From Roseateles asaccharophilus (lineage in GTDB: Bacteria > Pseudomonadota > Gammaproteobacteria > Burkholderiales > Burkholderiaceae_C), in contig NZ_SNXE01000003.1 in assembly GCF_004362405.1 (NCBI RefSeq), positions 124,001 through 188,000 on the forward strand: 64,000 nucleotides of DNA, in the 5' to 3' direction. The position numbers and the translations under genes were made by a program. Each line of letters starts with the position of its first letter. The first letter of the stretch is position 1. The notes under the pieces were generated by a model. It made no database searches. It saw only the letters and a list, made by a program, of their open reading frames with translations, and had not been told where the DNA came from. Below are positions 60,198-64,000 of the stretch, one piece after another.

Positions 60198-61775
60198 ATG
60201 CCGACCATGGACGGTCTGGCCGAACAGGTGGTGGCGTGGCACAACCGCAACCCCCTCGCAAAGCGCATCAGCATTTACGACGTCCACACCATCGGTGTGG
60301 TGGCCCTGCCCTTTGTCGGGGGCAGCGCTTCCCCACGTCCGCAGGCCGCGCAAGCGCTGCAGCGCGAGCCGGTCATGGATCCCCTGCCCGCGGAGCCGGA
60401 CGCGCCCGCCCCCGAAGCCCAGGACGCGCCACCTGAGCCGGGGACCGACGCCAGCGCGGCCCCCCCCCCCGCCCCGGCCCTGGATGCCGGTCCAACCCTG
60501 CCGGCCCACCTGGCCCCTGCCGGCGCCGGCACACCCAAGGCCCTGCCCGCTTGGCTGCGCTGGCTGCCGGCCCCGCTGCGCGCCTGGCTGCCCGAACCCG
60601 GCGGCGCCCAGCGCCTGTTCAGCGAACGCTTCATCAGCCAGCTCTCACCACGCCGCATCGCCCGCTTCGCCCTCAAGCACGGCCATCGCGAGCAGCCTGG
60701 CGAGGCGGACTGGCCCCAACGCGCCATTGCCATCGATGAGGGACTGATGAGCAAGGCCGCACGCCGCGGCCTGGGCAGCTGGCCCTATGAGATCTATCTG
60801 ATGAGCGCCGGCGTGGATGCCGGGGCCTCGCGCACCCGCATCCTGATGGCCTATGACGCGGACTACCGCCTCAAGGTCCTGGGCCGGCGCTGCCTGAATC
60901 CCCTGGCCCTGGCCGTGCTGGCCGCCTTGCTGCTGCTCTTCGTGGGCGCGCCGAGCATGTGGCTGATGGGGCGCCAGCAAGCCAAGGAAGCGCCCGCGGC
61001 GGCGGCTTCGGCCCCGGCCGCCAGCGCCGCGGCGTCCGTCGTGGCGGCGCCTGCCGGCTCGGCGCCGCCGCCCGCCACGCCGGCCAGCGCGGCCAGCGTG
61101 GCCGCCAGTCCGGCCGCGCCCGCGTCAGCCGCCGCCAGCGAGGCCTTGCCCGCCGAGCCCGCGGCCTCGATCGGCATGGTCATTGGCGAGAGCTCTGAAC
61201 CTGCGCCCGATATCCGCCCGCAGCTGGTACCTCGACGCGCCGACCAGGCCGATCGCCCACCGCTGCGCAGCACCAGCGCGGCCGCCAGCGCGCCCGCCAA
61301 GACCGCCCCATCCGAGGCCCAGCCGCCGGCTCGCACCGAAGCCGCCGCCGAGGGCAAGTCCCCGCCCTCGCGCGCCGCCGCCAGCCCGGCGGCCGGCCGC
61401 AGCCCCGAGCGCGCCCTGAATGAGGAGGCGCAGGAAAGGTCGCGTGCCCGCGCTACTGGCTCTGCCGGCTCTACGGGAGCTACCGGCAGTGCAGGCGAGA
61501 GCAGTGGCGGCAAGATGGCCGCGCCGAGCGGCAAGCAGGTGGCCCTGGTCAGCCCCGCCAGCGCCAGCAAGGCCGAGGCCGAGGCGGCACTGGAACGCAT
61601 GCGCAGCCTGCTGGGCGAAACGGTGCGCGACCCCAGCAGCCTGCAAGGCTATGTCTTCCAGACCCATGAGGGCTGGCGCGCTGCGGTCTGGCCCTTCCCC
61701 AGCCGCGAAGAGGCTCAGCTGGTGAATGCCATTCTGGTGGCACGGGGCTTGCGTACGCGAGCGGTGGATTTCTAG
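60198..61775 (+). CDS. Membrane protein with disordered linkers and a C-terminal SPOR-like domain
   Basis: A 525-residue protein of unknown function. Residues about 1-230 form a soluble part with a Pro/Ala-rich stretch (about 65-125) and the repeated arginine-rich RRIARFALKHGHREQPG; one membrane helix at about 233-253 (NPLALAVLAALLLLFVGAP); an Ala/Ser/Pro-rich low-complexity linker (about 258-440); and a C-terminal 80 residues (KAEAEAALERMRSLL, GYVFQTHEGWRAAVWPFPSR) that look like a SPOR (peptidoglycan-binding) fold. That would make it type II with SPOR outside. It lies 40 bases after ureC and 24 before ureE; no link to nickel is evident. Confidence is high for a gene, low for function. Confidence 0.75.
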   Translation: MPTMDGLAEQVVAWHNRNPLAKRISIYDVHTIGVVALPFVGGSASPRPQAAQALQREPVMDPLPAEPDAPAPEAQDAPPEPGTDASAAPPPAPALDAGPTLPAHLAPAGAGTPKALPAWLRWLPAPLRAWLPEPGGAQRLFSERFISQLSPRRIARFALKHGHREQPGEADWPQRAIAIDEGLMSKAARRGLGSWPYEIYLMSAGVDAGASRTRILMAYDADYRLKVLGRRCLNPLALAVLAALLLLFVGAPSMWLMGRQQAKEAPAAAASAPAASAAASVVAAPAGSAPPPATPASAASVAASPAAPASAAASEALPAEPAASIGMVIGESSEPAPDIRPQLVPRRADQADRPPLRSTSAAASAPAKTAPSEAQPPARTEAAAEGKSPPSRAAASPAAGRSPERALNEEAQERSRARATGSAGSTGATGSAGESSGGKMAAPSGKQVALVSPASASKAEAEAALERMRSLLGETVRDPSSLQGYVFQTHEGWRAAVWPFPSREEAQLVNAILVARGLRTRAVDF

Positions 61776-61799
61776 CCTTTCTGGCCTACAGTGCCACCC

Positions 61800-62447
61800 A
61801 TGCTGACCGTCAACAAACTCCTCCCCCAAGGGCGCGGCTTGGCCGCCGTCCTGCTCAAGCGCGCCCCCCAGATCGAACTGGACTGGGATGTGCGGCAGAA
61901 AAGTCGCTTCGACGCCACGGACAGCCAGGGCCGGGCGCTGGCCGTCTTCCTGCCGCGCGGCAGCGTGGTGCGCGGCGGCGATGTGCTGGTGGCCGAGGAC
62001 GGCAGCCTGATCCGCGTGCTGGCCGCGCCCCAGCCGGTGCTGGAAGTGCGGGCCTGCGCCGAACACGGCAGCCCGTTTGACCTGCTGCGCGCCGCCTACC
62101 ACCTGGGCAACCGCCATGTGCCGCTGGAGCTCAAGCCCGACCATCTGAAGCTGGAGCCCGACCATGTGCTGGCCGAGATGCTGCGCATGATGCATCTGGT
62201 GGTCACCGAAACCCAGGCCGCTATCGAACCCGAGTCGGGTGCCTATGGCAGCGAAGGTCATGGCGGGCATGGACACAAGCACGAGCACCAGCACGCCCAT
62301 GTGCACGGCCCGGGCCGCGGCCATGAGCACACGCATGAGCATCCGCCCGCGGCCGCGCCAAGCCCGCGAGGCAAGCCGCTGAACATCGCCGTCACCGCGG
62401 CGGCGCCGGCCCAGCCGCATGTGCACGGCCCCGGCTGCAAGCACTGA
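61800..62447 (+). CDS. ureE: Urease accessory protein UreE with long His-rich tail
   Basis: A 215-residue nickel metallochaperone. The N-terminal peptide-binding domain begins [20 protein letters not shown] and the metal domain contains [29 protein letters not shown]. After residue about 150 a tail with 15 His follows ([20 protein letters not shown] and [10 protein letters not shown], ending VHGPGCKH). The tail binds several nickel ions and explains the length over the usual 150 to 170. ATG at 61800; the frame opens at a GTG three codons earlier. UreE donates nickel to UreG, which is not in the window. Confidence 0.95.
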   Translation: MLTVNKLLPQGRGLAAVLLKRAPQIELDWDVRQKSRFDATDSQGRALAVFLPRGSVVRGGDVLVAEDGSLIRVLAAPQPVLEVRACAEHGSPFDLLRAAYHLGNRHVPLELKPDHLKLEPDHVLAEMLRMMHLVVTETQAAIEPESGAYGSEGHGGHGHKHEHQHAHVHGPGRGHEHTHEHPPAAAPSPRGKPLNIAVTAAAPAQPHVHGPGCKH

Positions 62448-62460
62448 ACCGCCCCACCCC

Positions 62461-63186
62461 ATGCCCCGCGTGCGCGCGCCCGCCGCGCCGGTGAGTGCCG
62501 GCGCCTGGCTGCAGCTGATGCAGCTCGCCTCCCCTGCCCTGCCGGTGGGCGGCTTCAGCTATTCGGAAGGCCTGGAGTCCGCGGTGGACAGCGGCCTGGT
62601 CAGCGGCGAAGTCCAGGCCCGGCAATGGCTGCTGGACCAGCTGGCCCTGGCCCTGGGCCGGGCCGATCTGCCGGCCTGCGCCGCGGCCATGCGGGCCTGG
62701 CAGCGCGAGGACCTGAGCCGCGTGCAGGCGCTCAATGACTGGGTGCTGCAGACCCGCGAGACCCGCGAGCTGCGCCTGCAGAGCGAGCAGATGGGGCGCT
62801 CCCTGCTGGAGTGGCTGCGCAACCGTGGCGACGCCGCAAGACCTGACACCGCCCGGCGCCTCCAGGCGCTGGCGGCCTTGCGCCCGGCGCCCAGCTGGCC
62901 TGTGGCTTTTGGCCTGGCCGCCGCACTGACGGGCGCACCGCTGCGCGAGGCCATGCTGGCCCATGCCTTTGGCTGGGCCGAGAACCTGGTGGCGGCCGCC
63001 ATCAAGGCCGTGCCCCTGGGCCAGAGCGCCGGTCAACGCATACTGGAGGCCCTGGGTCAGGCGATTCCCACCGTGGTGGACGCAGCGCTGGCACAGACCG
63101 AGAGCCAGCGCCAGGCGTTCAGCCCGGGCCTGGCCATTCTCTCGGCCCGGCACGAGGCGCAGTACTCGCGGCTGTTCAGGTCCTGA
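62461..63186 (+). CDS. ureF: Urease accessory protein UreF
   Basis: A 241-residue all-helical activator. Start [20 protein letters not shown], then the hallmark [20 protein letters not shown] (about residues 25-44), [16 protein letters not shown] and [21 protein letters not shown]. UreF acts as GTPase regulator on UreG in the UreD-UreF-UreG-apourease complex. The ATG at 62461 was taken because it begins just after the ureE stop; the open frame extends further upstream into ureE. No ureG follows: the next gene is on the other strand 27 bases away. Confidence 0.95.
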   Translation: MPRVRAPAAPVSAGAWLQLMQLASPALPVGGFSYSEGLESAVDSGLVSGEVQARQWLLDQLALALGRADLPACAAAMRAWQREDLSRVQALNDWVLQTRETRELRLQSEQMGRSLLEWLRNRGDAARPDTARRLQALAALRPAPSWPVAFGLAAALTGAPLREAMLAHAFGWAENLVAAAIKAVPLGQSAGQRILEALGQAIPTVVDAALAQTESQRQAFSPGLAILSARHEAQYSRLFRS

Positions 63187-63212
63187 GCGCCGCTGCGCCC
63201 TGGGGTCTACGC

Positions 63213-63800
63213 TCAGCTGGCGCTGCCGCCCAGCAGGCCCTCACGGGTGCTGGCGCGAATCTTGGGGCCCAGCCAGACCTTCATCATCATCTTGAAGAAC
63301 TGCTCGCCCTGGATCGGGTCGCTCAGGCGCTTGTCGTTGAGCGTGAACTCGGTCGTCTTGTCGACGGCGTTGTAGTCGATCACGACCAGATCGCCCTTCT
63401 CGACCCGGCTGCGCTGGCCAAACACCGCGCCGAGCTGGGAGATGGCGACGATATTGGCGCCGAACTCTTCCGAGCTGACGTTCTGCCGGATGCGGTCCAG
63501 CATGGCGTTCGCCAGATCCTTGGCGGCCACGGACCTGAGCATGTAGAACTGGATGCGCTTGGAACCGCCCACCGCGCCCGCGCCCTCGGGCGTCGTCTGC
63601 TTGCTGCTCAGATACAGCGCCACGACGGTGGAGCGGGTGGACAGGATGCTCGACGTCGCCACGCCGTTCAACACCAGGCTTTGCTTGCCGACGGCCACGG
63701 TGGATGGGAAGTCAAAACCCTCGAACTTGAGGTCCTGGGCCTGTGTGGAACCTGCCGCCAGCAACAGGGTGAGTGCGAGGGGGCGTAGTAGCTGCAGCAT
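63213..63800 (-). CDS. Chalcone isomerase-like periplasmic protein
   Basis: A 195-residue protein from the ATG complementary to 63798-63800, preceded by an AGGAGA ribosome site. The signal peptide is LRPLALTLLLAAGSTQAQ. The mature part shows the bacterial chalcone-isomerase-like family features: GFDFPSTVAVGKQSLVLNGV, VVALYLSSKQTTP, LRSVAAKDLANAMLDRIRQNV and WLGPKIRASTREGLLG. Bacterial members lack the plant activity as far as known and are exported with unknown roles, possibly lipid binding. It converges on ureF. Confidence 0.88.
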   Translation of the reverse strand: MLQLLRPLALTLLLAAGSTQAQDLKFEGFDFPSTVAVGKQSLVLNGVATSSILSTRSTVVALYLSSKQTTPEGAGAVGGSKRIQFYMLRSVAAKDLANAMLDRIRQNVSSEEFGANIVAISQLGAVFGQRSRVEKGDLVVIDYNAVDKTTEFTLNDKRLSDPIQGEQFFKMMMKVWLGPKIRASTREGLLGGSAS

Positions 63801-63973
63801 GTTGTCTCCTGAAAATGCAGCAGCGCCGCATGCACGGATACTGCCAAGGGCGCGATGATAGAGATGTGCGTATAGCGATGCAGCCCGCCAGCCCGGTAAG
63901 AGTTGGCACCAGCCCCCGATTCGGCAGGACACTCTAGAGTGAGCGCTGTGAATCTGCGGAGGAGGCTGGCAGC

Positions 63974-64000
63974 ATGCCGGGCCGATTCGCCGGGCGCCGC
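63974..64000 (+). CDS. Possible start of a gene cut by the right edge
   Basis: An ATG at 63974 is preceded at seven to seventeen bases by a GCGGAGGAGGC ribosome-site-like run, and opens a frame of nine codons (MPGRFAGRR) before the sequence ends. Positive N-terminus could belong to a signal peptide, but nothing else can be said. Confidence 0.3.

Noticed and set aside
60455-60475. C homopolymer in the SPOR-like gene as a frameshift
   Set aside because: The frame is intact on both sides with consistent composition, so no evidence for a break, though a sequencing error in the run cannot be excluded.

Overview
The window is high-GC DNA (roughly two-thirds G+C by eye) from a betaproteobacterium. 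The gene content (phasin, urt/ure genes, cysI-DUF934-cysHDN, RmuC, YbiB, PCu(A)C, long Leu-Ala-rich proteins with tRNA-Asn) fits Burkholderiales, most likely a Sphaerotilaceae/Comamonadaceae-type genus such as Roseateles or Rubrivivax. That placement is inference from gene content, not from a database search. Nearly all of the window is coding. I saw no rRNA, insertion sequence, prophage or CRISPR array.

Layout. 1-6.5 kb: minus-strand genes: a truncated secreted choice-of-anchor I protein behind a convincing Pho box, an MFS transporter translationally coupled to rmuC, a 2-hydroxyacid dehydrogenase, a nitroreductase, a 4HBT thioesterase and a histone-deacetylase-like amidohydrolase. 6.7-10.4 kb: phasin with promoter and terminator, a LON-substrate-binding-domain protein, a patatin lipoprotein, a cupin and YbiB. 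10.4-18.3 kb: the sulfate assimilation operon (cysI, DUF934, cysH, cysD, cysN, SUMT) with an AT-rich dyad-containing control region, then fdxA and a ferredoxin-NADP reductase. 18.6-21.4 kb: a TPP riboswitch ahead of a TonB-dependent receptor, then two identical tRNA-Asn genes with a promoter and terminator.

21.4-32.5 kb: Lrp-type regulator, then a purine/ureide catabolic locus: xdhC and uraH divergent from a GntR regulator, puuE, a fused uraD-allC gene, an M20 hydrolase, a small lipoprotein, a NitT/TauT-type ABC importer and a porin. A perfect palindromic operator lies between uraH and gntR, and its core recurs upstream of the importer genes. 32.5-50.3 kb: PCu(A)C copper chaperone, ureD, prolyl oligopeptidase, a chemoreceptor, the urea importer urtABCDE (minus strand), a MacAB-like tripartite exporter, a methyltransferase, a SUMF1-fold lipoprotein and a histidine phosphatase. 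50.4-57.4 kb: a 51-residue basic protein, a COG2509-type flavoprotein, a glyoxalase-fold protein and a two-component pair whose 1161-residue kinase begins with an NCS1-type nucleobase/hydantoin permease. 57.6-63.2 kb: ureA, a 57-residue His-rich membrane microprotein, ureB, ureC, a SPOR-like membrane protein, ureE, ureF; ureG is absent. The window ends with a chalcone-isomerase-like periplasmic protein.

Taken together, much of the window converts organic nitrogen to ammonia: purine ring products through 5-hydroxyisourate, OHCU, allantoin and allantoate, and imported urea through urease. The transporter-fused kinase divergent from ureA is the best candidate for a regulator of this network and is the least ordinary object here.
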